Notes: generated from the letters alone by a model not told the origin. DNA of 64,000 nucleotides from Vombatus ursinus (GCF_900497805.2 NW_020954702.1:2296124-2360123), one strand, 5' to 3'; positions 36,211 through 47,029 are shown, numbered from the stretch's first letter. Program-made: numbers and translations.

Positions 36211-36497
36211 AATTTTTTTCATTTTTTTCATTAATTTATTTATTTTTAGTTTTCAACATTCACTTCCACAAGACTTTGAGTTCCAAATTTTCTCCCCATC
36301 TCACCCCTCCCCCCACCCCAAGACAGTGTGCATTCTGAATACCCCTTCCTCTAATCTGCCCTCTCTTCTGTCTCCCCATCCCCTTCTCTTATCCCCTTCT
36401 CCTTCTCATACAGCACAAATTATTCTCCAAGATTAAGAAAGTTGCATATTAGATTTCTTTTATGAGCAAAACAGACTTCTAATTTCAAAACCAGGAA
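36061..36497. repeat. 89-bp inverted repeat with 259-bp spacer
   Basis: Arms at 36061-36149 and 36409-36497 are reverse complements with no gaps and five mismatches in 89 positions. The left arm belongs to the minus-strand L1. The spacer is 36150-36408 and contains L1 RT sequence and a minus-strand HAL1 3' UTR. Confidence 0.95.
36211..36408 (-). mobile_element. HAL1 3' UTR fragment
   Basis: Nearly the same as 25965-26135: 'tttagttttcaacattcact', 'gagttccaaattttctcccc', 'ccccaagacag'. A T-rich start marks the 3' end of the element. Confidence 0.85.
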
Positions 36498-36620
36498 CAG
36501 CAAATTGTACATGTTAGATTTGCAGTTTCATGTGCAATCTTTTTTTTTTTAATTGTACTGTTATGGAAATGCTTGCTTCGTTCCATGAATTTCTTCATTA
36601 TTTCCTGTGCAACTAGTTTT
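36498..36620 (+). mobile_element. L1 3' UTR fragment
   Basis: 'gatttgcagtttcatgtgca' and 'ggaaatgcttgcttcgttcc' match the plus-strand L1 3' UTR at 44098-44165. Confidence 0.65.
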
Positions 36621-38655
36621 ATTCATTTTCTGGGATTGTTTTGCTTAACATCATTTGATCTGGTTAGTTTTAGTATTTTATGTTTTTGAAGATATTCCTC
36701 TATTTCTATTTTGTGTTCTTGGTTTTGTTAGCATTTAACTATGCATAGTATGTTCTGATAATTCTTTTTGTTTTGATTTCATTTTGTTCATTTGCTATTT
36801 TGTTGACTTGATTCTCTGCCTTCTTTAATCAGATTGGCTAAATGTTTAATACTTTTATTAATCTTTTCAAAGAAAGTTTTATTTATCATTTGCATTTTTT
36901 TTTCAGCTTTTCTACTTCTCTAATCTTTGCTGTCTCACCCTATGTGCTCATTTTCAATGTATCTGTTGGCTTTCTAATTCTTAAAAAAAGGCATATTCAG
37001 TTCAATAATCCCCTCCTTTTTTAGTTTGTTGATGTATGTTTATAGGGATATGATTTTCCCCCTGGGTAATCCTTTAGTTGCATCCCAGGAAATTTGGTAT
37101 TTTATTTCATTGCTATCATTTTCTTTCTCATAATTATTCATTGTTTCTATGACTTGTTCTTTGATCCACTCATTATTTAGGATTTTTTATTGTCTCAATT
37201 TGGGTTTGTGTCATATATTTTGCTTCCTCAACTGATAGCTATTTTTATTGCATTATAGTCTAAGGGATGCCATTTATTATTTCTGCCTTTTAAATTTTTG
37301 TTTGTAATATCCTGCAATTCTTGTAGGTGATAGAGAAGTTGGAAGTATGTCCCATGGCAGAGATTTTTTTTTTCTGTTTTTGTACAGTTCATTACTATCC
37401 TTTGCCATCTTCCTTAATAATTTTTTCCCATTTTTCATTAAATCTCCTCTATCGTCCATGCTCTCTGATTCCACTGGGTGTCAGTTGCTTTAAGGGGTTC
37501 TTGATTCCCCTTTTACTGAGGCAAGACATTCTCTAAACTCTGAATCCCTGCAGATTATAGGCATTTTAAGGTTCCCATCTCCATTCATAGGATATCTCTT
37601 CTTCTTGAATGTTCTGAACACTGAATGTGCTTCAGTGGGAATTCTTCCCACTACTTAGTCAAGAGTTTTTTTTTTCTTTTTCCCTTATCTGTCCTCTTTG
37701 CTTTCTGACCCATTCTTTTGTAGCCCCTCTTTTTCCTGAAGGACTACTGGAGTAATTTTCCTTTTGTTGTTAACCTCTAACTTCATTAGGGTACATTATA
37801 TATTTCCCTTTATTTTCTTCCTCCCCTCTTTCCTCTTGTGCACTTTCCTTCTCTGCAATTTAGTTCCATAAAAAAACAATAACAGCAACAAAAAAGCCAT
37901 TGATTTACCCTTAGACAGGGTGTTATGAAGTTTAGTCCATGATTTTTCAGGCCCGTTTCTCCAACATCACTTCTATTTGGTTTCTGCTTTCACCTTTGTC
38001 TCCTTGTGTACTTTCACAAAGAAATCTCTTAATGGTCTCTCTGTTATTTTGTTATTCTTAACTATATAGGTATCTGTAGGTTTTTTCCCCTATTTTTTTT
38101 TCTGGTATAACTTATTTCATTATTGATGCTCTCATTGGTTGCTTTATTTGTTTACTTTTCTTGTGGTTTGTTTTCTAAGGTGTTTGTAGTTCTGGTTTTC
38201 TTTTTAAGAATGTTTTTAAAAATCTCTTTTTATTGAACCTCCATGTTTTTTAGTTAATGTTTAGGCTCAGTTTTGTAGGTTATGTCACCTTGGTTGCATC
38301 TTGAGCTTCTTTACTATTTTAGAATTCATTATTTTATTCTCTTCTGTGGTTTCTGGGGGTTTCGAAATAGATTTGTGTTATTTGAATTTCATTTCCTTTA
38401 TATTTGAAAGTCCTTTGCCTAGTGGCTTGTAGAATTTGTTGTTTGTCAGTAGAATTGTTAAATTTAACCATTGTGTGTTTTGGAGTCTACAATCTAAGGG
38501 AGTTGTTGTTTCTGGAAGCTATCTGTGGATTCTTTTGATTGGTACTTTGTTTAGATATTCTGGGCAGTTTTCTTGTATCATTTCTTGTATTGTGATATTT
38601 ATATTTTTTGATATGCTGTGATGTGAAAGAACTGTAATCTTTAAGTTATCTCTAA
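36621..38655 (-). mobile_element. L1-type LINE, ORF2 N-terminal part and ORF1, diverged
   Basis: Antisense phrases in order: 'gaagatattcctctatttct' (before RT), 'gttctttgatccactcatta' (endonuclease end), a C/T-rich spacer at 37660-38000, then ORF1-like 'gtagaatttgttgtttgtca' and 'gggcagttttcttgtatcat'. Too diverged for an ORF. It may be a different L1 subfamily from the copy at 16-22 kb. Confidence 0.6.
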
Positions 38656-38657
38656 TG

Positions 38658-39115
38658 CAGCTGTGAGAAATGCTAACAGTTTGGTTCCCACAGAATCAGT
38701 AAGAAAATTGGAAGAGGGAGATTGGTTTATTTATTGGTTTATTGGTTTACTGGTTTACACAAATATGTAAACAAGATAAGGGAGAGATTGGTTTTCACAG
38801 ACTCTACAGAAACAATAGATATTGCATTGCCAACATAGATGTTAAATGGGATGTGCAGGAATGTTGGGACAAGTTGGCGGTTAAAGCCAAGTAATCCTAT
38901 ATAACCACTTGCTGTGCTCCTGTGTAGTTGTGTGATTCCCATGAAGAAAAATACCCAATTCCCACAAGAATTGCTAATGAAGGTATATCTTCTCTCACTC
39001 CACAACTGTGATTTTGTTATGACCTAGCTAACTCTTGTTCTGGGAATTCACCGAGCCCAGTCTTGGACTGAATTCTGAATTGAGTCGGGGGTTTTTATAA
39101 CACAGCCTTTCTTTA
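38658..39115 (-). mobile_element. Possible solo LTR (fossil)
   Basis: On the minus strand it runs TGTTAAAGAA to TTTCTCACA, with TATAAAAACC near its start, and AATAAA repeats about 350 bp later. It sits between L1 ORF1 and a SINE fragment. The target duplication is not clear, and the R-like region would be long. Confidence 0.4.
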
Positions 39116-39137
39116 ACATGTTTTGCTTTTATGGAGA

Positions 39138-39182
39138 CCTTCTTTCCTTCCTTCCTTCCTTCCTTCCTTCCTTCATTCCTTC
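39138..39182. repeat. (CTTC)n microsatellite
   Basis: About ten CTTC units at the T-rich end of a minus-strand SINE fragment, so probably grown from its tail. Confidence 0.93.
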
Positions 39183-39256
39183 CAAGGCCAAATTTGAACT
39201 CAGGTCTTCCTTATTCTAGGGCTGGTGCTCTATCCACTTCACAGCCTAGCTGCCCC
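39183..39256 (-). mobile_element. Marsupial short CORE-SINE, head only
   Basis: 'aaatttgaactcaggtcttc' to 'cctagctgcccc', the reverse complement of the head. The CORE part is missing, replaced by the (CTTC)n run. Confidence 0.85.
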
Positions 39257-39427
39257 TATATATCTGGTCTTAAAGCTCTTGAGTTCCTGCCATGTATCAT
39301 CAACTGCCTGCTAGTCAGGTCCTCCTGACTCCAGAGCCTGTGCTGATGCTTTCTTTTAATGTTGTCTTTTGCTTTTCTTTTTTCAGATTGTTATTTATTT
39401 TTGTGTATTTGCAATTCCAACTGGTTA

Positions 39428-39964
39428 TGATGAGGATGGGATATGGACCCCAAAAAGGAAAAACCTTGGACTTTCCCACTAGGCCAAATCTCAGGAGTTT
39501 GCTTGAGGTTATATTCCCATTAACTGGCCTTTTTTTATTGCCTACACCCAACCTCCCAATTCTGTTACCCTTAACCTAGCCTAGCCCTCCATTGTCTTAC
39601 CTCCCCATGGCCCCAGGCCGCTTCCCATCCTTTATCCTATCTAGGCTCCATTCTCCCTTGGCCACGTGGTCCAGGTCCCTGGAGTTCTATTACCTCATAG
39701 ACTACTTGGCCACTCCTAGATCCCTCCCCTAGTCTTTCTGTATATAAGATCCATCTTGTCTCCAATAAGATGCTCAGATTCTTAAAATCTAGCCAATAGA
39801 TTACTAATAATGTTCAGACTCCTTAAGAGCTTGCCCCAATATGATGGATGTTCTAATAAATCTTGTCTTTGGCTGAAAGAAGGCTTGGGTCGAATTCTTT
39901 CAGGAAAGGACCCTCATGTTGTGATTTTGGGGTCCCAGCACCCCTAAACTTCTAAATTTCATCA
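39428..39964 (+). mobile_element. Solo LTR, family 1 copy 2 (fossil)
   Basis: 537 bp starting TGATGAGGATGG and ending TTTCATCA. TATA-like TGTATATAAGA, AATAAA in 'ttctaataaatcttg', and the same U5-like end as the copy at 32808. Exact 4-bp target duplication GTTA at 39424-39427 and 39965-39968. It carries a segment around 39540-39650 missing from copy 1. Confidence 0.9.
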
Positions 39965-40126
39965 GTTATACTCTCTTTATTTCTTCGATGAGATTTGGCA
40001 CTATGGATTCAAGTTTTTCTGTTCTGCCAGTTATTTCTTCAAGGCATGCATTCTGCTTTTACAATTCTTATTTCTTTTTTTCTAACCATTCAAGAACATT
40101 CTGTTGTGGTTTCTATGCTCTCTTCA

Positions 40127-40215
40127 GGTCAAGAAAGCTTGGGTCGAATTCTTTCGGGCAGGACCCGGGAATCGTGATTTTGGGGTGCCAGGACCCCTAA
40201 CCTCTAGACTGCATC
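40127..40215 (+). mobile_element. Partial LTR, family 1 copy 3 (3' end only, fossil)
   Basis: 'gaaagcttgggtcgaattct', 'ggcaggacccgggaatcgtg' and 'cctctagactgcatca' match the last 80-90 bp of the family 1 LTR. The 5' part is absent. Confidence 0.8.
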
Positions 40216-40324
40216 ATCACTAGTGTAAATTAAATAGGAAAGACTTATAATGTCTCGTGGTTATACTCTAAAAGACATCCTGATAGGCAAATAATTATTT
40301 TCAAAAGCTTCATCTTCAGAACTT

Positions 40325-40505
40325 GAAGGTGACATAATTTATTGGAAAGAAGAGTAGACTAATGTACTGATTCTAAGCTTGGTCCTGCAAGTGACTAGAT
40401 TTATGACCTTATAAAGTCATCTCATCTTTCTGGACCTCAGTTTCCTCATTTTTAAAAGGAAAAAATTGAATTACATACTCTTTAAGGCTCTACTTCCTAT
40501 TAGTT
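40325..40505 (+). mobile_element. MIR-type SINE
   Basis: 'ctggacctcagtttcctcat' and 'ggctctacttcctattag' in plus orientation, preceded by a decayed head. Confidence 0.75.
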
Positions 40506-40631
40506 TCTCTTAAGTAATAAAGTATTTTTCATTTCCTTCATTAATCTGGTGATATATTACTTAGTACTGACTAAAATGCTATGTTACTCTGAGTAAAACA
40601 AAATGTTTTTATATGTCTGTATTTGTAAAAG

Positions 40632-41313
40632 GCAGCTAGCTAGATATGGTAATGGATGGAGTGCTGGACCTGGAATTAGAAAGACTCTTTCTGAATTCAA
40701 ATCTGGCCTTGATGAGGATGGGATCTAGAAACCCTGGACTTTCCCACATGGCCAAATCTCTGGCATTTGCCTGAGGCTATAATCCCATCAACTGGCCATT
40801 CATTGTGGCTATACTCAATCTCCCCATTCTGTTACCCTTAACCTAGCCTGGCTCTCCTTGTGGCCCCAGGCCATTTCCCACACTTAATCCTAGCTAGGCT
40901 CCATTGTCCAGGTCCCAGGAGTTTTGTTCATCCCACCTTACTGGCACACCCATTCAGATCTTTAGACCCCTCCTCCAGTTACCCCAAACTATTTGGCCAC
41001 TCCTAGATCCCTCCCACAGTCTTTAAACCTTGTCCTTGGCTGAAAGAAAGCTTAGGTGGAATTCTTTCGGACAGGATCCACGTGTTGTGATATTGGGGTC
41101 CCAGCACCCCTAAGCCTCTAAAACCTCAACAGCCTCAGACTCTTACTAGTTATGTGACCCTGGACAAGTCACTTAACCCTGTTTGCCTTAGTTCCTCATC
41201 TGTAAAAATGAGCTGGAGAAGAAATGCAAACCACTCCAGTATTGCCAAGGAAACCCCAAGTGGGGTCATGAAGAGTTAGATACAATTGAAACCACTGAAC
41301 AACAACAAAGAAT
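40632..41313 (+). mobile_element. MAR1-type SINE split by a solo LTR
   Basis: The head is at 40632-40709 ('ggcagctagctagatatggt') and the body and RTE-like tail at 41132-41313 ('gaccctggacaagtcactta', 'caagtggggtcatgaagagt'). The two parts join exactly if the LTR and one GCCT are removed. Confidence 0.93.
40710..41131 (+). mobile_element. Solo LTR, family 1 copy 4, inside a SINE (fossil)
   Basis: 422 bp starting TGATGAGGATGG and ending CTCAACA. Exact target duplication GCCT at 40706-40709 and 41132-41135, within the SINE phrase 'ctggcctcagac'. Compared with copy 2 it lacks the stretch that carries the TATA and AATAAA signals. Confidence 0.93.
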
Positions 41314-41348
41314 TTTGAGATAAAGAGCTCTGTAAAAGTCACATAGCA

Positions 41349-41579
41349 TTTTTTTCTTGTGTTTTTTCCCTTTTGTTCTGTTCTTTCACAACATGACTAA
41401 TGTGGAAATATGTTTAATATGATTGCACATGTATAACCTGTGTCAGATTGCTTGCTATCTTGTGGAGGTGGTAAGTGAGAGAGGGAAAAAAATTTTGGAA
41501 CTGAAAATCTTATAAAAAAATGAATGTTGAAAAATATCTTTACATGTAATTGGAAAAAATAAAATATTATTTACAAAAA
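41349..41579 (+). mobile_element. 5'-truncated L1/HAL1 3' UTR insertion
   Basis: 'ctttcacaacatgactaatg', 'cacatgtataacctgtgtca' and 'tgaatgttgaaaa' match the HAL1/L1 3' UTR, ending in a poly-A. A perfect 15-bp target duplication AAAAGTCACATAGCA flanks it (41334-41348 and 41580-41594). It lies just after the MAR1 SINE. Confidence 0.93.
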
Positions 41580-41794
41580 AAAAGTCACATAGCAATTAAG
41601 CCATTTGTAGCAAGAGAGGCAGTTATAAAGCAAATTGTATATTACTCCCCTTACCTATTAGCTATCATCAGTTTTAGGGGACATTGTTGTTTGTTTGTTT
41701 ATTTTCTGGAATTTAAGTGAATTTTTCACAATTCAAGTGGATTTAAATGATCACACTCTCAGTGTATCCCTTGCTCATCTCCTTCCCAAAGTAC

Positions 41795-42015
41795 CATCTG
41801 GACCTAGAGTCAAGAAGAGTTGGGTTCAATTCTAGCCTAAGACACTTGTTATGTGACACTGGAAAAGTCCCTTAATCTCTACTTCGGTTACTTTATTTGT
41901 AAAATGGGGATAATAATAGCATCTACCTCTCAGAATTGTTGTTATGATAAATTGAGATATTTGTAAAACACTGAAAACCTTGCTATGCTATGTAAATGCT
42001 AACTATTGTTGTTAT
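41795..42015 (+). mobile_element. MIR-type SINE
   Basis: 'ggacctagagtcaagaagag', 'gtaaaatggggataataata' and 'gctatgtaaatgctaactat' in order. Nearly complete. Confidence 0.85.
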
Positions 42016-42534
42016 CCCACATAAGAAAGAATTAAAAGAAAAAAAAAACCAGTTTAACAAGGCTAACCAATATAATTTTTGCACAAACAAAGCCAGTGCA
42101 GCTAGAATGAAAATGGAAGCTGGTAACTAGGGGAAAAAAATCTTTGCAGCAGATTTCTTTGATAAAGTTCTTATTTCCAAGATATAAAGGGAAATGATTT
42201 AGATTTAAAATGATAAAACTGATGTGGTTAAAGTATATGAACAGGCAGTTTTCAGAGGAAGAAATGCAAGCTATCACTAAGACATATGAAAAAGTGTTAT
42301 GATCAAATAGGATTGATACCAGGAATACAGGAATGGTTTAACATAAGGAAAACTATTAACATAATTTATTACATCAATAATAAAAGTTTAAAAATTATAT
42401 CAATAGATAAGGTTAATTGATAAATGGTCAAAAGATATGAACAGGCGGTTTTCCAATGACAAAATCAAAATAATTTATAGTCACATGAAAAAATGCTCTA
42501 AATCATTATTGATTACAGAAATGTAGATCAAAAT

Positions 42535-43364
42535 TGTACCAGCCGCACCGACCTTGTGCCGGCCGTGCCATACACTCTCCTCCTATAAGGAGCAGGCTGC
42601 CAGAGTCATACTACTTACCAGTCTTCGGAGCCTACCCGGATACACACACAGAGACGAACCCATCAGGAGGTGCCAACACCCGAGCTTTATTCAGAGGCCA
42701 TCACAGCAAGGCCAAGCAGGAAGGCCAGAGCAACAGAGCAGGAGCAAAGAGAGCCAGTGTGCTCCGACCACGACTGTTCCTAAGTACCTACTTAGCCCCT
42801 CCTCCTCAGCCCACCTACTAGTCAATGATTGTAGGGTCAGATACCGGAAGGGGCTGTCTGAGTTTAGCGCACCAAGGGAGAGGGAGTGACGCAGGAGGCT
42901 AGGACCGGATACAGGAAGGAGGCGTCTGGGATTAGTGCATAGACAAAGAGTACGTGACCTAGGGAGTCAGGCCCAGATACCAGGAGGAGGCATCTGGGGT
43001 CAGTGCTACACAAAGGGAAGGTACGTGACCCAGGAAGTCAGGAAGGACACAGGATGGAGGCGTCTGGGGTTGACGTTGCATTTAGGGAGGGGACTAAGCA
43101 AAGGGAACTCGTCCTCTGCCGTCCCACTCCCACGTGGCCCAGCCCCTTGCCTCAGGAGCACATGCCCCTTGTATACTCTACCTTCCCCAGCTTATCTCAC
43201 ATAGCACTGCCCACTGCCTCAGGGCTTCTCCGTATCCAGCCCATCCCAGTTCACCACAACTCCGCCTACCACAGCCCCTGCCTCGACTTCCAAACACCCA
43301 GATCTTACCCCAGTCTTGCCACAATGCCCACCTGGCAGTAGCTAACATCAAACAGTCCCTCACA
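42535..43364 (-). mobile_element. Solo LTR, class II (betaretrovirus-like) type, inside an L1 (fossil)
   Basis: 830 bp, GC-rich against its surroundings. On the minus strand it starts TGTGAGGGAC and ends GCTGGTACA. AATAAA (complement at 42686-42691) lies about 150 bp from the end. The U3 contains four imperfect tandem units of about 68-71 bp. An exact 6-bp target duplication CAAAAT (42529-42534 and 43365-43370) fits class II elements, which make 6-bp duplications. The open frames inside it (42534-42889, 42935-43406) are by-products of its GC content, not genes. Confidence 0.93.
42833..43096 (-). repeat. Four imperfect ~70-bp direct repeats in the LTR U3
   Basis: Units start at 42833, 42901, 42969 and 43040, each with AGG...GATACNGGA, GGCGTCTGGG and a following GTACGTGACC-like motif. 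The last is partial. Such direct repeats in U3 are typical of retroviral enhancers. Confidence 0.85.
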
Positions 43365-44214
43365 CAAAATAGCTTTGAGATATTTTATACCTGCCAGATT
43401 AACTAAAATGATATAAAGGGAAAGTGACAAATGTTGGAAAGGATGTGGAAAAATTGGGACACTAATTCATTGTTGGTGGAATTATGAAATGATCCAACCA
43501 TTTTTCAGAGCAATCTGGAATTGGGCCCAAAGAGTTATTCAACTACCCTACTTACTTTATTTCCAAAGATGATTAGGGGAAAAGGAAAAGAACCTATGTG
43601 TTCTAAAATGTTTCTTACAGCTCTTTTTATGGTGGCAAAGACTTGGAAATTTCAGGGATGCCCATCAGTTGGGGAATGACTGAACAAATTGTGATATGTG
43701 ATTGTGATGGAATACTGCTATACTATGAGAAATAATGAGCTCAGTAATTTTAGAAAAACATGGAAAGACTTGCATGAAATAATGAACAAAATGAGCAGAA
43801 CCAAGAGAACGTTGTATAAAGTAACAGCAACGTTGTTTTAAGAACAACTTTGAGTGAATTTCTTTTGTCTTTTATAAATATCCCAATTAACTATAAAGGA
43901 CATATGAAGAAAGATGCCATCTTCATCCAGAGAAGAACTGATAAATAGAAGTATGTATAGAATAATTATAAATATACATACCTATTTGTGTCTAATGGTA
44001 GCCATCTCTAGGGCAGGAGGGGGGAGGTAAGGAAAAAAAAGAAATTTACATGATAATTTTGTTGTATATTTGCAAGGAAAAGCAAGTTGTGCACAGTAGA
44101 TTTGCAGTTTCATATGCAATCATCCTTTTTTGTTGTACTATATTATAGAAATGCTTCTTTTATTCCATAAATTAAGAATAAAATAAATTTTTACAAAATT
44201 AAAAAGATAAATGT

Positions 44215-44980
44215 TCCAAATTAGATAATGAAAATGAAAACAACAATACCTCATACTCATCAGATTAGGAAATTTAACAAAAAAAAAAGTGATGAATGCA
44301 TGGGGGGATTTCAGGAAAACAGATGTGCACTATTGGTGGAGCTGGGAATTATTCCAGTCATTCAAGAAAGTAATTTGGAACCATGCCCCCAAAGTTACTC
44401 AGTTATGCATACCCTTTGATTCAAATATATCACTCCTATGTCTGTACCCACAAAGAGATCAAAGAAAGAACAGGGCAAATATTTACATCAGCTCTTTTGG
44501 TGCTGTCAAAGAACTGGAAACCTAGAGGGTTTTCTGCAAGTAGAGAATGGCTGCATAAATTATGGTATATGAATGTAATGGAATACTTTTGTGGTGTAAC
44601 AAATGATGATGAGGCCAGTTTCAGTTAGAATTATATGAAGTGATGCAAATGAAGTGAGCAGAACTAGGAGAACAATTTATATAACAACATTGTAAAAAAA
44701 AAAGAACTTTGAAAGTCTTAAGAACTATGATCAATACAACAAACTAATTCTAGATGATTGATCTTGGACATAGAGGTGATGTATATTAAACATATACTTA
44801 GGACATGGCCAATGTAGGAATTTTTTTTTATTGTAGTCAAAAGCAAACATTTTGTTTTTCTTTCTTTTTCAATTATTAGGGATAATGGTAGGGGTGAAGG
44901 AGAAATGAGAAGGGGAGAGGTTTTTTGTTTTTTGGGTTTTTTTTGGCTAATTGAAAAAAGCTAAAAAGAAAAAGTCCAGT
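44215..44980 (+). mobile_element. L1 LINE 3' end
   Basis: The plus strand has 'HQIRKFNKKKSDE', 'ALLVELGIIPVIQES' and 'NVMEYFCGVTNDDEA' in ORF2 C-terminal order, then 'agtgagcagaactaggagaa' and 3' UTR. Frames broken around 44330 and 44620. Confidence 0.8.
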
Positions 44981-44984
44981 CTTC

Positions 44985-45600
44985 TACCATTGCAAAGAAG
45001 TGGGAACAGGTACCTTCTCTTACCTCTTTTTTTAGGCCAAACTTGATCATTATAATTGGAAATACTTAGTTTTTATTACTTTGTTGCACTGTTTTTTTTC
45101 CATTTGTGCTATTTGTATGTATTGTTTTCACAATTCTGCTTCACTGTGAATCAGTATTCATCTAGTCTTCCTATGATTCTTTATATCAATCATATTTATA
45201 TTTTACATTACCATAATATTGTATTTTGCAATTGATGACCACCCTTTTTGTTTCTAGACCTTTGCTGCTACAAAAGGTCCTACTATAAATATATTGGAAT
45301 TTATGACTCCTTTCTTTTTGTCATTGATCTCCTTGTGATACGTGCCCAGTAGTGGAATTTGTGGGTCAAAGGTTTTGGCTATTTCATCCACTTTCTTGAC
45401 ATAATTTCAAATTCTTTTCTAGAATTTTTGGACCAATTCAAAGCTCCACCTAGAAGGTTTTATTAGTTTGTCCAAATCTTTCTAGAACACCTACAAGATC
45501 ACCTATTCCTATCTTTTTCAGTCTTTGTCAATTTGCTAGGTATGAGGTAAAACCTCAGAGGAAATTAATATTGTTAATGATGGAAGCATAAACATTGATT
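44985..45600 (-). mobile_element. L1 LINE 3' part, diverged
   Basis: Antisense: 'tttgctgctacaaaaggtcc', 'gtgggtcaaaggttttggct' and 'caaagctccacctagaaggt' resemble the antisense ORF2 C-terminus (compare 47985-48170). It ends about 125 bp before exon G. Confidence 0.7.
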
Positions 45601-45724
45601 ATTGGATTTTCTAATAGTTCCTTAATATTTATGGTTGTATGGAACTCCTTATGTGGGTACCCCAAATAGATTGAGTTGCTTTAAAATATTTCATTGTGAA
45701 TATATTTCATTATTTTTTTCATAG

Positions 45725-45789
45725 TGAATTAAATGCCAAATCCAAAGAGTTACAAATGCATGTTTTAGAAGATGGGGAGTCCAAAGATA
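45725..45789 (+). CDS. C2CD2: C2CD2 exon G (C2 domain)
   Basis: This is a short exon of 65 nt, acceptor tttttttcatag, donor gtaagt. Its first base completes the Phe codon of exon F, giving 'FELNAKSKELQMHVLEDG' and ending 'ESKD'. This corresponds to the C2 strand and loop after the W-D-E-x-F strand; the acidic cluster would be loop 3. It lies just past an L1 3' fragment, so gene-finders could miss it. The frame continuity on both sides supports it. Confidence 0.85.
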
Positions 45790-45794
45790 GTAAG

Positions 45795-46615
45795 TATTTT
45801 CAACTTACTTTGGTGGAATTATTTTCAACTAGTTTAGCACCCAATATCCTTCCTACCTACTTCTAGGAAACTGAGGTACAAAGTGAAGGTATAGAGGGGA
45901 GAAATAATTTAAACCCTTTTTTAAAGTCAAGGCCAAGAGGACTGTATGTGCTCAATGTTCATAGTGCTTAGGTAATGCTATTGAAACCTTAGATTTCTGA
46001 TGTGAGAAATTTTTATTTAAAAAATTAATCTTTGGTTTATTCAATGTAGCTGAAATTTTCACTGGAAGTAACAACACATGGAAGTGTTAATACATGTTTG
46101 TGAATATATTGAACTTGACTTTATTTAGCTTCAAGTTTTGAATGCAAGCTTTATACAGACTACTGATTTAATATAAATAAAGTTTAGCTTTGCAGAAGAG
46201 AGCTAATAATTTTTTTTTTTTACTAATTTTAACACTTTTGGCAGCCTCTTTAACTGGTGCCATAGTGAAGCACTTGTCAGCCTTGAGTTTGTTTAGCTTA
46301 AAAGGGTAAGAATAGATGATAAGGATTATGTTTTTCCATTTTTATTCAGATTCTTTTTTTCTGAGCTTTATTAGGTAGGTCTAAAATAATTTTTCTTGCA
46401 CCCTGTATATAGGTTTATTTGCATCAGGCTTTTTTCTTAGTGTTTTTGGTGCATATTTTAATAGCAGCTTTCAAAATTGTAACTTGAATATGATATGAAC
46501 CTTTCTTTGTTCTTATTAATTTTCCACATATTTGGAGTTTGATGTCATTTGGTCCATACCTATGATTTCATCAGTATGGAAAACTCTTTCTACAAGTCAG
46601 TGATTGTTCTGTAAC
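45795..46615. other. Intron with nothing recognised (between exons G and H)
   Basis: AT-rich, with a T run at 46210-46222. No named repeat until the MIR at about 46620. Confidence 0.45.
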
Positions 46616-46617
46616 TT

Positions 46618-46881
<264 letters not shown>

Positions 46882-47029
46882 TGACATTTTTGTCTTTTTA
46901 ATAGCTAGACCTGGATTTATCCTGTCTGTTTCATATTATGGGCTTGTATTACCTTCCATTTATTAATATCAGATCTCCATTCTTATTTTCTTAGAATAAA
47001 TTATGTAACAGTATACATTTGGTTATTTA

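Larger units (their letters stand above)
42040..44205 (+). mobile_element. L1 LINE, rearranged, carrying a solo LTR
   Basis: Order of pieces: an ORF2 C-terminal-like piece ('FAADFFDKVLISKI', about 42150), an RT piece ('[16 protein letters not shown]', about 42310) out of normal order, then the C-terminal region resuming near 42416 ('WSKDMNRRFSNDKIK'-like). The LTR interrupts it at 42535-43364. The rest continues 'GKCGKIGTLIHCWWNYE'-like (about 43450), ending in the 3' UTR near 44205 with 'gatttgcagtttcatatgca'. Many frame changes. Confidence 0.75.

Noticed and set aside
36205-36500. Twin-priming (5' inversion) of a single HAL1 to explain the opposite orientations at 35.6-36.5 kb
   Set aside because: The plus-strand piece lies outside the T-rich 3' end of the minus-strand piece, the wrong side for twin priming, and an L1 segment separates them.
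42534-43406. Overlapping open frames of 90-112 codons on both strands
   Set aside because: They lie inside a GC-rich solo LTR with tandem repeats; the peptides are Pro/Arg-rich composition artefacts with no domain.
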